DNA of 63,714 bases from the NCBI GenBank assembly GCA_947631505.1, contig CANRLR010000015.1:1-63714 (forward strand). The letters run 5' to 3'. Below, piece by piece: positions 50,767-60,213 of this stretch. Position numbers and translations under genes: made by a program. The number at the start of each line of letters is the position of its first letter. Within the stretch, counting starts at the first letter, position 1. Below the pieces are notes generated by a model. The model ran no database searches. It had not been told where the DNA came from and worked only from the letters and a program-made list of their open reading frames with translations. This DNA is from an uncultured Lachnospiraceae bacterium (GTDB lineage Bacteria > Bacillota > Clostridia > Lachnospirales > Lachnospiraceae).

Positions 50767-53274
50767 TCACGAAATCAATTTTTCCAAAGTAGACCAGAGC
50801 AGCTCCGGATCAATCGGTTTGGAAAGATGAACATTCATTCCCGCTGCTGCCGTACGTGCAATATCCTCTGAAAACGCATTCGCTGTCAATGCTACGATAG
50901 GAATACTTTTTGCGTCAGCACGATTGAAAGAACGAATTTTCTCTGCCGCCTCACAACCATCCATTTCCGGCATCTGCATATCCATAAGTATAGCGTCAAA
51001 AAACCCTTCCTTGGATTTAGAAAACTGTTCTACTGCTTCTCTGCCATTCTCAACCGCACTGATTTCTATTCCTTTCATATCTAAAAACTCCGATACAATT
51101 TCCATATTGATCTCGTTATCTTCTGCAAGCAGGATATGCTTTCCCTCTAATGTGCTGAACTCAGCCTCTTTTTTCTCAGATACCTCTTCTAAATAGCTCA
51201 CAGAAAATGGAAGTATAACACAAAACCGTGTTCCTTTTCCCAACTTACTGTCCACGGTTATTTCCCCGCCCATCTGTGAAACAAGATTCTTCACAATCGG
51301 CATTCCTAATCCTGTACCTGCTACATTTTTAGCGCCAAAGCGTTTTTCACGTTCATACGGTTCAAACAAACGCGGCAGGAATTCTTCTGACATACCAGAG
51401 CCTGTATCTTCAACAACGAATTTATATCTTCCTTTCCCACTTTCCTTGATCTGACTTAATGAAACGGTTATCCGGTCTCCGGTCTCCGTATATTTCACAG
51501 CATTAGAAAGCAGATTATTAAGAATCTGGGTAAGTCTTGATGAGTCTCCGCACACCATTGGTGAACAAACATCTATTTTAACATCAAATTGTTTGTCCTG
51601 TTCTTTTGCTTGAATTTCAAATGGAGACACACATGTCTCAAATATATCACATAAATTAAATGTACTATTTTGCAAATCTACTTTTCCCTGCTCTAATCGG
51701 GACATTTCCAAAATATCATTAATTAATGTCAAAAGCTGTTTACTGGATACACTGATTTTCTTCAGGTATTCCGTAAGCTCCTCGTAACTGCAATCCTTTC
51801 GCAGCCCCAAATCTGCCATTCCGATAATTGCATTGAGCGGTGTTCTCATATCATGACTCATACTGGAGAAAAACTGCTTCTGAGATTTTTCACTTGCATC
51901 TGCTGCCGCCAGTGCATTCTCTAAGAAACGAATACTCTGAAGCTGACGCTCTTTCTCCTCTTCGACCTCCCGAAAACAAAGAACTGCTTCTCCCGGACCA
52001 TGCTCGGGATCTTGAAGAAGCCTTACATTCACCCAGCGGTACTCATCACCAAACAAACGAAGAAAATCTCCACCGAAATCTATTGTCTTTTTTTCTGCCA
52101 GTTCATAAATATTTTTCAGTGAAAAGCTTTTTTCAAAATCTCCTTTTGTCTCCTCATCCATACAACAGACTAATACTTTCATCAGTTCCTCATACGAACC
52201 CTTATACGGAAGCCGCTGACGGACATACTCAGAACCTTTGATCATTTCATATGTACTATCCTCTATTCTGATCCGGTATATGGCATAATACGAATTACCA
52301 ATCATCTGTATTGTTTCATTTCTGTTCTCAATATATTTCCTCATTCTCAAATCGCGGAACCAGACAAATACCAAGATAACACAGAACACAACGGCAACAA
52401 TGGCATAATAGATGTATATCTCATACAGATTCTCATATAATGCTTCCAACGGAATCGTGAGTATACAGAGCCAGCCATTCGGTGCACGATAATAATACAG
52501 ACAGCGTTTATTCTGATCCAGATCCTTAATGGTATTACCCTCATCACGGATTATGCCAGAATCAATTTTTTGATATAAATTTTTCACATAGTCTACAATT
52601 TCCTCATCCGAAGCATCAAAAGAGGTATTATGATATAACACCTCACCAACGGCATCACATACATAATAGGAGCTGCTTTCAAGCAACTGCATATCCTGAT
52701 GGTTGTTTTGAAAATTGACAGGAAATAAATCATAGGCAATCGCATTTCCTGTATCCGGATCCGCCGCCGCTATCGTTACCACCTGTTTTCCATAAACAGC
52801 ATCCGAGTATGCGTTTGTAAAAATCACTTTCCCCTTTGCCTCCATTGCCTGCTGATACCACTTCTTGGCGGTATAATCATAGGATTCTATACCATCCCAT
52901 GGACTATCTGAAATGATTTTTCCATCTACAACTGCATAGGCGTTAGCAACATTTCCGTTCAGACTGTCTCTTGTCTTTGCAAAAAAGCTGGTAATCCATT
53001 CCTCCATCTTTTCTTTGGATTCACCAGCGGTATGCTGGTCGTTTATATAAGACATACCAATCTTTATGATATTGTTATAGATACTGATACTCAGTTCTTC
53101 CTCCAGTGCATAGCTCTGTACTAGATTCTCGCCCATTTGGTCCGCATTTCTCAATAACACCATACGGCTTCCCAAAATACCTGCGGCCGCCAGCAAAAAC
53201 ACAAGAAACATAATCAAGATCGGCCGCTGGTTTCTTATAATTATTCGATTTTTTAATCGCTCAATCCGTTTCAT
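50767..53274 (-). CDS. Hybrid sensor histidine kinase (Cache, HisKA, HATPase, receiver)
   Basis: The 835-residue membrane sensor has TM1 (about 18-38), an extracellular dCache-like domain (about 40-285), TM2 (286-306), a PAS-like region (about 320-440), HisKA with phospho-acceptor His474 (SMSHDMRTPLNAI), an ATPase domain (NNLLSNAVKY, DTGSGM, GTGLGM) and a C-terminal receiver with phospho-acceptor Asp765 (ILMDMQMPEMDG). No output domain or separate regulator adjoins it. The start was set at the ATG behind CGGAATGGAGGAGCT, which lies within the longer ORF. It follows the other kinase gene by 23 bp, so the two are cotranscribed. Confidence 0.92.
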   Translation of the reverse strand: MKRIERLKNRIIIRNQRPILIMFLVFLLAAAGILGSRMVLLRNADQMGENLVQSYALEEELSISIYNNIIKIGMSYINDQHTAGESKEKMEEWITSFFAKTRDSLNGNVANAYAVVDGKIISDSPWDGIESYDYTAKKWYQQAMEAKGKVIFTNAYSDAVYGKQVVTIAAADPDTGNAIAYDLFPVNFQNNHQDMQLLESSSYYVCDAVGEVLYHNTSFDASDEEIVDYVKNLYQKIDSGIIRDEGNTIKDLDQNKRCLYYYRAPNGWLCILTIPLEALYENLYEIYIYYAIVAVVFCVILVFVWFRDLRMRKYIENRNETIQMIGNSYYAIYRIRIEDSTYEMIKGSEYVRQRLPYKGSYEELMKVLVCCMDEETKGDFEKSFSLKNIYELAEKKTIDFGGDFLRLFGDEYRWVNVRLLQDPEHGPGEAVLCFREVEEEKERQLQSIRFLENALAAADASEKSQKQFFSSMSHDMRTPLNAIIGMADLGLRKDCSYEELTEYLKKISVSSKQLLTLINDILEMSRLEQGKVDLQNSTFNLCDIFETCVSPFEIQAKEQDKQFDVKIDVCSPMVCGDSSRLTQILNNLLSNAVKYTETGDRITVSLSQIKESGKGRYKFVVEDTGSGMSEEFLPRLFEPYEREKRFGAKNVAGTGLGMPIVKNLVSQMGGEITVDSKLGKGTRFCVILPFSVSYLEEVSEKKEAEFSTLEGKHILLAEDNEINMEIVSEFLDMKGIEISAVENGREAVEQFSKSKEGFFDAILMDMQMPEMDGCEAAEKIRSFNRADAKSIPIVALTANAFSEDIARTAAAGMNVHLSKPIDPELLWSTLEKLIS

Positions 53275-53297
53275 AGCTCCTCCATTCCGAAACGTTC

Positions 53298-56225
53298 CTA
53301 CTTCATCCATTTTTCCAATGCATCCAGCAGTTTTGAAAGTTCAATCGGTTTTGCGACATGAGCATTCATTCCCACTGTCATACATTTTTGAATATCATCG
53401 GAAAAAGCATCCGCACTCATTGCAATAATCGGTAGGGATCTTAAATCTTCCCTGCCGGATTCCCGAATCTCTCTGGCAGCCTCATAACCATTCTTCACTG
53501 GCATTTGAATATCCATAAATACCAAGTCAAAATAGTTCTCCGGCCTATTCCGTACTATGTCTACTGCCTGCTGTCCATTGCGTGCTTTTTCAACCTCAAT
53601 TCCAATATATGTCAGCAATTCCTCTGCAATTTCAATATTAATGTCATTGTCCTCCACAACGAGAACTTTCTTGCCACTATAGTCTGACTGTTGCAGTTCA
53701 TCCACATCGGACACTTCTGTCTCTTCCTGATTGCCAATTACTGACTTCAGTACATAGAGCAGACGTGACTGGAATAGCGGTTTTGCAATAAAAGCATTCA
53801 CTCCCGCTTCTTTTGCTTCCTGTTCAATTGCCGACCAGTCATATGCAGAGAGAATGATAATCGGAACTTCATCCCCCAGTTTCTTTCGTATCTCCCTCGT
53901 TGTTTCAACACCACATTTACCAGGCATCTTCCAGTCTAAAATAACCACCGAATAATCTCGTGAATTCTGCAGTTTCTCAATGGCAGCATCTCCACTGTTT
54001 ACTCCCTCTGCAAGCATACCAATTGCGTTCAACATTTCACATGCATTTTCGCAGGCATCCTCATCATCATCTGCAACAAGCACACGAAGCTCTTTCAGAT
54101 ATTCTACACTTTCTTTTTCTACATTCTGCAGTTTTAAGTATACCCTCACTGTAAATTTGGAACCTGCCCCTAACTTACTCTCAACCTGTATATCTCCATT
54201 CATCATACGGACAATATTTTTGGAAATCGGCATCCCCAGTCCAGTTCCTTCAACATGTTGGCCGCTGGTATTCTCAGCACGTGCAAACGGTTCAAAAATT
54301 TTATCAATAAATTCCTCTTCCATCCCGATACCGTTATCTTCAAATACAAACTCATAGCAGCCACTTCCTTGTATATGAGATGGCTTTTCACTGATACTGA
54401 ACGATATTGTTCCCCCCTCCGGCGTAAACTTCACGGCATTGCCCATAATATTTACGAATACCTGCTGCAGGCGCAGTGAATCTCCAATCACTCCTTCATG
54501 GGTAATATGGGAAACATTTACCTTTAATTCCTGATTTTTTGCCTGAATCTGTGGATGGATAATTGCCAGCAGGCTCTCAACTGTCTTTGGCATATCAAAC
54601 TCTTCCTCTGACAAGGTAACCTTTCCGCTCTCAATTTTCGACATATCCAGTACATCATTTATCAGTGCCAGTAAATGCCGGCTGGAAAGAGTAATTTTAT
54701 TCAGACAGTCCATCAGACGTTCCCGGTCATCAATATTCATAACAGCAACTGCCGTCATCCCCATAATGGCATTCATCGGGGTGCGAATGTCATGGGACAT
54801 ACGGGAGAGGAAATCGCTTTTTGCCCGGTTCGCCTCATCTGCCGCCTCAAAGGCTTCCTTTAACACGATCCGGTTATGAAGTTCATTTTCTTTCAATGCC
54901 GTGACATCCTGAATCGCCAGCAGCACCGTACACGGTACTCCGTCCTCTTCCTTCAGGCTTAAAATTGATATATTTTCCCAGCTCTGGCTCTCCCTATGTA
55001 TCCGGTACTCATATTGCAGATATGGGAGGTCTCCAGCAATGTGCTCCTGTATATATTCCTTCGTTATAATCTGGGACATCGGCAGTCCGTCCTCTTCCTT
55101 TACATACCGCTGTGCAAAATAATCAACCAAATCGGTATATCTTCCTTCTGCCGCCAGCCCTTTTTCCATATTTTTGAGATATTTATAAGTATCTGCCTTT
55201 AAATCTACAACAACAAAACGGCTAAACAGTTGTGTCACTCCGTTTACGATCTGGCACATTTCCTGCTTTTCAAATACCAGCTTTTTCTTCTGTTTCCAAT
55301 TCAAAAAGAGCAGACTGAACATATAAATTCCAAATGCCACAACAAGCTGAATTTCAAGCTGTACCCCTGCGGCATTGGCATTGTCAATCATACTGTCGGT
55401 CACAGCAGACGGAAATGTTTGAATCAGCATCCAGTCTGTCTGGGAAATTCCGGTAAGATAAGCAATTCCCGGTCCCTGAGAACTTTCGTATTGGTATCCG
55501 TAAGCCGTGCGCTCTTTAAAATTACGCTTGATTTCGTTATGCACCTCTTCGGAAACCTTCATCGTTTCAGGAAGGTTCTGCAGTATATTTTCAGGAGCAT
55601 TCTCATCACCACAGCTGGATATGACCATCCCGTCACTCGTACACAAATAGCTTTTTGACTGTACGCCAAAAAATTCAGAAGAAAGAATCTCTTTTATCCC
55701 TGCCGCACGGTAAAGTCCCTGCAGAACACCGATAATTTCTCCCTTATAACGAACAGGTGAATAAAATGTTATTACCGTTTCATCTGAAATTCTAGAATGA
55801 ACTACTACTACAACACCTGAATTTCCTTTCATTCCTTCTATGTAACATTCCCGGTCCACTATATTCAAAGGTTCCCCATCTGCGGTTATGTTTACGCCAT
55901 CTTTATCTACAAATTCAACGTAATCAAAGGAAGAATAGGACAATATGCTTTTTAATTGCCGGATATCCATTTCCGGTGATTTTAATGACTTCCCGCACAG
56001 ATGTGCCATCGTATTTATATTGTTCTGAGCCCGAATAGTGACTTCGTCGATCTGTTTTGCTGCCTGAACGGCAGCATCCTGAACATAACTCGCATTCTGC
56101 CTGACAATACGCTCATTATTTTCTTTTGTAAAGATAAGAAATATGATAATAATAAACAAAAGCAAAATACAGGAAAATATAATTTTTCTAACGACCCTTC
56201 GGTTGTTCTGATTACCCGTCTGCAT
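53298..56225 (-). CDS. Hybrid sensor histidine kinase with two receivers
   Basis: The 975-residue sensor has TM1 (about 14-32), an extracellular Cache-like domain (about 35-285), TM2 (about 290-310), a PAS-like region (about 330-445), HisKA with His478 (RMSHDIRTPMNAIMG), an ATPase domain (NIMGNAVKF, DNGIGM, GTGLGM) and two receivers (VVILDWKMPGKCG and LVFMDIQMPVKNG, each with its Asp). The start was set at the ATG behind GAGAGGTGTAGAT. A vegetative promoter lies 55 nt upstream. It is the first gene of a two-kinase operon; no DNA-binding output is encoded, so a distant regulator or c-di-GMP proteins may be the target. Confidence 0.92.
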   Translation of the reverse strand: MQTGNQNNRRVVRKIIFSCILLLFIIIIFLIFTKENNERIVRQNASYVQDAAVQAAKQIDEVTIRAQNNINTMAHLCGKSLKSPEMDIRQLKSILSYSSFDYVEFVDKDGVNITADGEPLNIVDRECYIEGMKGNSGVVVVVHSRISDETVITFYSPVRYKGEIIGVLQGLYRAAGIKEILSSEFFGVQSKSYLCTSDGMVISSCGDENAPENILQNLPETMKVSEEVHNEIKRNFKERTAYGYQYESSQGPGIAYLTGISQTDWMLIQTFPSAVTDSMIDNANAAGVQLEIQLVVAFGIYMFSLLFLNWKQKKKLVFEKQEMCQIVNGVTQLFSRFVVVDLKADTYKYLKNMEKGLAAEGRYTDLVDYFAQRYVKEEDGLPMSQIITKEYIQEHIAGDLPYLQYEYRIHRESQSWENISILSLKEEDGVPCTVLLAIQDVTALKENELHNRIVLKEAFEAADEANRAKSDFLSRMSHDIRTPMNAIMGMTAVAVMNIDDRERLMDCLNKITLSSRHLLALINDVLDMSKIESGKVTLSEEEFDMPKTVESLLAIIHPQIQAKNQELKVNVSHITHEGVIGDSLRLQQVFVNIMGNAVKFTPEGGTISFSISEKPSHIQGSGCYEFVFEDNGIGMEEEFIDKIFEPFARAENTSGQHVEGTGLGMPISKNIVRMMNGDIQVESKLGAGSKFTVRVYLKLQNVEKESVEYLKELRVLVADDDEDACENACEMLNAIGMLAEGVNSGDAAIEKLQNSRDYSVVILDWKMPGKCGVETTREIRKKLGDEVPIIILSAYDWSAIEQEAKEAGVNAFIAKPLFQSRLLYVLKSVIGNQEETEVSDVDELQQSDYSGKKVLVVEDNDINIEIAEELLTYIGIEVEKARNGQQAVDIVRNRPENYFDLVFMDIQMPVKNGYEAAREIRESGREDLRSLPIIAMSADAFSDDIQKCMTVGMNAHVAKPIELSKLLDALEKWMK

Positions 56226-56279
56226 ATCTACACCTCTCATCAAATTTTCAGTTCCGCCTTATAGAACGGTCTCTTCCCC

Positions 56280-56308
56280 ATATTACAATCATATAATTTG
56301 TAAGTCAA
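56280..56308 (-). promoter_or_regulatory. Promoter of the two-kinase operon
   Basis: On the minus strand TTGACT (56303-56308), a 17-nt spacer and TAATAT (56280-56285). Confidence 0.7.
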
Positions 56309-56342
56309 GATATCTTTCTGCAAATTCTAATAGAACTGCAGC

Positions 56343-58574
56343 TTACTCGAACTCAATTTCCTCGTTGACTTTTTTATTCATATCAATTCTTGTCTGAACA
56401 TCAATTGTATTGACCAGCCAGCCATTGAGCGTACAATTCTTAATGAATTCGTCAATCCTATTAATCCCATTGATTTCCTTCAATGTAACTACAACACCAA
56501 AACGGACCCCCATTCCATCTTTAGGATCTAATCGGTTATTTGTTTTTATTTCCATTCCCCAATTTTTATTATCATACGATTTTTTTGGATTCATCCTTGC
56601 TTTCGGACTTTCCGCAACATATTTTACATTATCCCACTTTCTGAACCTTTCCCTCGCTGCCCCCTCCAAAAGATAAAATCTTTCATAATTGAATTCCTCT
56701 TGATTCTGCTTATCTCCTTTTATATCCACTATCTTTCCCCTGTTATTGATTCTGCCGAAGTGAAGATTAAGTTCTGTATTCGTATAATCAACACCTTGTG
56801 TTCTATCACACACAGGGAAATAACACATCGTCGCTCTGGCAATATAGGGATATTTATCGTCTTGAATCGGAACCGGAAAATGATAATTATAAGTGTTCCA
56901 CTTTTCACTCACATCATATACCAGAAATTTAATCTCATCTTCTTTTGTATGAACAATATCATCTATTTTAATAGGTACTATACCATGTCCATATAAGGCA
57001 ACCTCTTCTGGTGTCGGCTTTTCATTCCAGCCCCTTGCAGCATCAATCAGCATCGCTTTTGCAACTTCCCTGTTCAACCCTAAAATGTCAATCAGATATG
57101 ATAGCTTACGGGCAATCCACGGAGCTGCAAACGAAGTTCCGGCAACATTTGCTTCCCCTAATGGCTCGCAGACCTTTATATATTGTTCTTCACTTCCACC
57201 ATAATAACTGACATCCGGTTTTGCAAAAAAACATAATGCTAACCCTCTTCTTGCATATTTTGTTGACAGTCCACTTTTCGTCACAGCATTCACTACCATG
57301 CTGTTTATTGAATCCGCAGGTGAACCTATTTTTACTACATCATCACTAGGCTTATTTGTCCCTGCAACAACAAAAATAACATCGTTCTCATATTGTATTT
57401 TATCTAAAATTGCCGCTTCCGCAGAAATAAAATTGTCATGAACTTCCTGATCACTTCCGAGTGAAATATTCCAGACCTTTATGTCCTTATTCTCTGCAAT
57501 AATCTCTTTTATTTGTTTCGTAATCGTAAAAGAGGAAAATCTCGAACCGATTGCGACGCCAAAATGGCGTACCCTAAATCTGCCGCACCCATCATCAAGC
57601 CAGGGATTTAACCTTGCACCATCTACAATAATGGAATCCACTGCTGTCCCATGGCGATAATCGTCCGGCTTCTTAGGAAGATTATCATCAACCATATCAT
57701 GATACTCTACCCATTCACCAAAATAGACACTTTTGTCGAATAAAGTATCAATCACTCCAATCGTTGGCTCAATCGTCGGTGAAGGCATATACCAGGTCCC
57801 TTTTTGATATTCCCTGATAAAGTTCTCTGGCGATAATTCTAATAAATCCTCTGTTGCCATAGAAACAAGATATGGTGCCTTCTCAAATAAAATCTGTAAT
57901 TGATTTTCATCTAAAAATACTGTCTGATTATCTAATATTCTACTTTTTAAAATGTCAATTCCGATGTTCTTAAATAACATTTCTGTATCTGTGTGAGTAT
58001 TGTATAATGTTATGATACTTTGTTTTAATTGGCGCGCTGCCATTTCCACCTCGAAATCTTCAATATATGAAACATCTGCGATTACTTGTTTAAATGTAGA
58101 TTTCGTTATGTTAAATCGATGGAACGGTATTTTGTCAATTATTTTTCTATCATCAAAAGTAACTTTATCTATTCCTTTTTGAAATCTGGCATTGAGCACA
58201 TCACTTGTTTTTAAAAGCAAGTCAATACTTTTGTCTAAATCTTCCATATCAAGAAAGTATGTAATAATATGTTTCGTTTTTTCTTTATTAAATTTGGCAC
58301 CCACAATAGCATAATTAGAATTCTTTCCCTTGAACAGTCCCGCGATTCGATTACTCTTTGCAACTATTTTATTATAATCGACACTAATTAAGATTCCCTC
58401 AAAGGGTCTATTTTCCTGTTGCCAGAATTCTTTTATCTGACCTATTCTAGCCTCTAATCTAAGCAGCTGCTCACTTGTGACTACCCTTTTACTGTTCATG
58501 GAAGCCCCTCCGCCTCTTCCGGTTTTTGAAGCCTGAACAAACCGCTTGCCCCTTAATTCCAGTACATTATTCAT
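56343..58574 (-). CDS. Intracellular subtilisin-like (S8) protease
   Basis: The 743-residue protein has the complete catalytic triad: Asp276 (TIGVIDTLFD), His308 (YRHGTAVDS), Ser481 (VAGTSFAAPW); the oxyanion Asn is probably N407 (VVAGTNKP). About 250 residues precede the protease domain and about 220 follow, neither resembling known accessory domains. There is no signal peptide, so it acts inside the cell. It overlaps the AAA+ ATPase gene by 8 bp and follows GGAGGAAGAAGGTA. AAA+ plus subtilase pairs are found in mobile islands; the ATPase may deliver or gate the protease. A defence role is inference. Confidence 0.88.
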   Translation of the reverse strand: MNNVLELRGKRFVQASKTGRGGGASMNSKRVVTSEQLLRLEARIGQIKEFWQQENRPFEGILISVDYNKIVAKSNRIAGLFKGKNSNYAIVGAKFNKEKTKHIITYFLDMEDLDKSIDLLLKTSDVLNARFQKGIDKVTFDDRKIIDKIPFHRFNITKSTFKQVIADVSYIEDFEVEMAARQLKQSIITLYNTHTDTEMLFKNIGIDILKSRILDNQTVFLDENQLQILFEKAPYLVSMATEDLLELSPENFIREYQKGTWYMPSPTIEPTIGVIDTLFDKSVYFGEWVEYHDMVDDNLPKKPDDYRHGTAVDSIIVDGARLNPWLDDGCGRFRVRHFGVAIGSRFSSFTITKQIKEIIAENKDIKVWNISLGSDQEVHDNFISAEAAILDKIQYENDVIFVVAGTNKPSDDVVKIGSPADSINSMVVNAVTKSGLSTKYARRGLALCFFAKPDVSYYGGSEEQYIKVCEPLGEANVAGTSFAAPWIARKLSYLIDILGLNREVAKAMLIDAARGWNEKPTPEEVALYGHGIVPIKIDDIVHTKEDEIKFLVYDVSEKWNTYNYHFPVPIQDDKYPYIARATMCYFPVCDRTQGVDYTNTELNLHFGRINNRGKIVDIKGDKQNQEEFNYERFYLLEGAARERFRKWDNVKYVAESPKARMNPKKSYDNKNWGMEIKTNNRLDPKDGMGVRFGVVVTLKEINGINRIDEFIKNCTLNGWLVNTIDVQTRIDMNKKVNEEIEFE

Positions 58575-59634
58575 TACCTTCTTCCTCCTTGCTCAACTTT
58601 CTGGATACTGTACTTTTCGATTCCCCTTTCAGTTTTTCTATTTCTCTGACTGTAAAGCCTTGTGCATGCAGCTGTTCTATATCTGTTTGTTCTACATTAC
58701 CGATCAAATTATTATAAAGTCTTCTTAAATAGTCATATTCAATATTGGCATCGCTGAATGCCAAAGAAGTTTTTATTATATTTTTTAATTCCCCTGGATA
58801 AGGCAATTTAGGTGCTGTCTTTAATATTTTTTTTAATAATCTGGTATCTTTCGGAATGTCTTTGAAATTTTTAATAAATGATGCAAAGTAATACTCAGCA
58901 ACCTCCAACAGGTCTTCTTTGCTATATCTATTAAAATTAATCACTGCATCAAAACGCCTGATCAGGGCTTTGTCAAAATTGGAATATAAATTTGTTGTTG
59001 CAATCAAAACTATTTCCTTGTTCAGATCCGTTAATCGGTCAAGTTCTCTCAAAATTGTTGAAGTGACCCGCCCCATTTCGCGCACATCATTTTGATTCAC
59101 CCGGTCTAAAGCAATCACATCTATTTCATCAAACAGAATAACAATTCTATTTGGGCATGGAATCATATTTATCTCCGCGAATACACGGGCAATATTTTTA
59201 TTCGTTTGACCTAGTTTACTATCAATTAAATATTCAAAGTCAACACAATATAGTGTTCTGTCAAGTAACCGTGCTATATGTTTCGCAGCCTCTGTCTTTC
59301 CACTGCCGGGCAATCCCTCAAGCAGAAATTTATTAATCCCAATATTGTGATTAACAGCATTAATAATACCTTTGATATCGTTAGAAATTTCTACCGGCAG
59401 ATTCAGCGGCTGCATTTCCCTGATATCCATTTGTTGTAGAAATTCACTTTCAAAATCACTGGCCTGTGGAACATACAGATTGGATTCTGCAATTAATCCC
59501 ATGATATATTCAGCCAACTGATAATCACCAATTGCATCAAAATATCTTGCTATGTTTATGGCTTCATTTCGAAATGCATTATCGTTTCTTTCAACATGAT
59601 ATTTTATTAAATTTAATACATTTTGTTTTTTCAC
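58567..59634 (-). CDS. AAA+ ATPase with C-terminal HTH, subtilase partner
   Basis: The protein has about 355 residues from the likely GTG start (59634, behind GGGGATTAGT); an ATG at 59646 and a TTG at 59676 are alternatives without ribosome binding sites. It has an N-terminal helical domain (about 1-85), an AAA+ core (Walker A GLPGSGKT about 107-114, Walker B LFDEID about 167-172, sensor ATTN about 212-215, arginine finger region RRFD about 226) and a C-terminal segment GFTVREIEKLKGESKSTVSR like a resolvase-type HTH. It is the first gene of the AAA-S8 operon. A MITE-like element lies in its leader. Confidence 0.85.
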   Translation of the reverse strand: MKKQNVLNLIKYHVERNDNAFRNEAINIARYFDAIGDYQLAEYIMGLIAESNLYVPQASDFESEFLQQMDIREMQPLNLPVEISNDIKGIINAVNHNIGINKFLLEGLPGSGKTEAAKHIARLLDRTLYCVDFEYLIDSKLGQTNKNIARVFAEINMIPCPNRIVILFDEIDVIALDRVNQNDVREMGRVTSTILRELDRLTDLNKEIVLIATTNLYSNFDKALIRRFDAVINFNRYSKEDLLEVAEYYFASFIKNFKDIPKDTRLLKKILKTAPKLPYPGELKNIIKTSLAFSDANIEYDYLRRLYNNLIGNVEQTDIEQLHAQGFTVREIEKLKGESKSTVSRKLSKEEEGNE

Positions 59635-59700
59635 ACTAATCCCCATTTCTGAACGATTTATCTCGTATGCTATCAATTAAATTACACTATATTTTTATGT

Positions 59701-59810
59701 CATGATGTTGGGGTCAAAAGGTATTTTGCCCCCAACTGATGCCCACGGATTGCTCCATTGCTTTCGTGCAAGCACGTGCAATGTTGACCTTTTGACCCTG
59801 ACATCATATC
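59701..59810. repeat. MITE-like palindromic element, copy 2
   Basis: Inverted relative to copy 1 (8437-8594). GGGGTCAAAAGGTATTTTGC, CCACGGATTGCTCCATTGCT are shared; ends are GGGTCAAAAG-type inverted repeats and the centre (a GCACGTGC hairpin) differs. It lies between the AAA gene and its probable promoter, so it would be in the leader RNA. Confidence 0.75.
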
Positions 59811-59856
59811 ATTATATCACATATCGGGACAAAATAGTATAGCTTTGGGACAAATT
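59811..59856 (-). promoter_or_regulatory. Candidate promoter of AAA-S8 operon with TTTGTCCC boxes
   Basis: On the minus strand TATAAT (59811-59816) is preceded by two direct TTTGTCCC boxes about 22 bp apart (near 59825 and 59847). No consensus -35 was found at the right spacing, so the boxes may bind an activator or repressor. Confidence 0.4.
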
Positions 59857-59902
59857 TATTCCTATGTTAACCAGATTTTATAAAATCCGCCTGAATAAAA
59901 AA

Positions 59903-59924
59903 AGCGTCGTGATAGACCGACGCT
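59903..59924 (-). terminator. Rho-independent terminator (second of tandem pair)
   Basis: On the minus strand AGCGTCG and CGACGCT pair, followed by seven T residues. It resembles the hairpin after the 41-residue peptide gene at 39905-39926. Confidence 0.75.
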
Positions 59925-59963
59925 CCAGCTCCGCAAATGACGGACTTTCCTATACAGTTAAAA

Positions 59964-59991
59964 AGAGCAGCGAGAAATTTCCCGCTACTCT
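59964..59991 (-). terminator. Terminator of the 46-residue ORF
   Basis: On the minus strand AGAGTAGCGGGAAA pairs with TTTCTCGCTGCTCT with two mismatches, followed by a T run, 21 nt after the ORF stop. Confidence 0.8.
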
Positions 59992-60012
59992 AGCCACATT
60001 TTTGTGTTTCTT

Positions 60013-60153
60013 TTATTTAAATCGCGTTTCACAGACTGGCTCTGAAAGAAAAGCAAACGCATTTGCCGCATTTTTATCTGTTATTTTACTCAAACGTTCC
60101 TGATAGGACTTGCCCATATACTGTTCCATTCCGATTTCACTTGTAAAATTCAT
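60013..60153 (-). CDS. 46-residue soluble protein of unknown function
   Basis: The ORF starts behind AAAGGGGAAACGAAG and encodes MNFTSEIGMEQYMGKSYQER, then LSKITDKNAANAFAFLSEPV and CETRFK. It is charged and helical, with no membrane segment. Good start signals and an own terminator support it. It lies 60 bp downstream of the nucleoside phosphorylase gene on the same strand and may be cotranscribed with it. No family was recognised. Confidence 0.55.
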   Translation of the reverse strand: MNFTSEIGMEQYMGKSYQERLSKITDKNAANAFAFLSEPVCETRFK

Positions 60154-60213
60154 CTTCGTTTCCCCTTTCATTTTTGTATCCTTCCTAAAAAGTAAGTAGG
60201 GTGCGAAGTTTTT

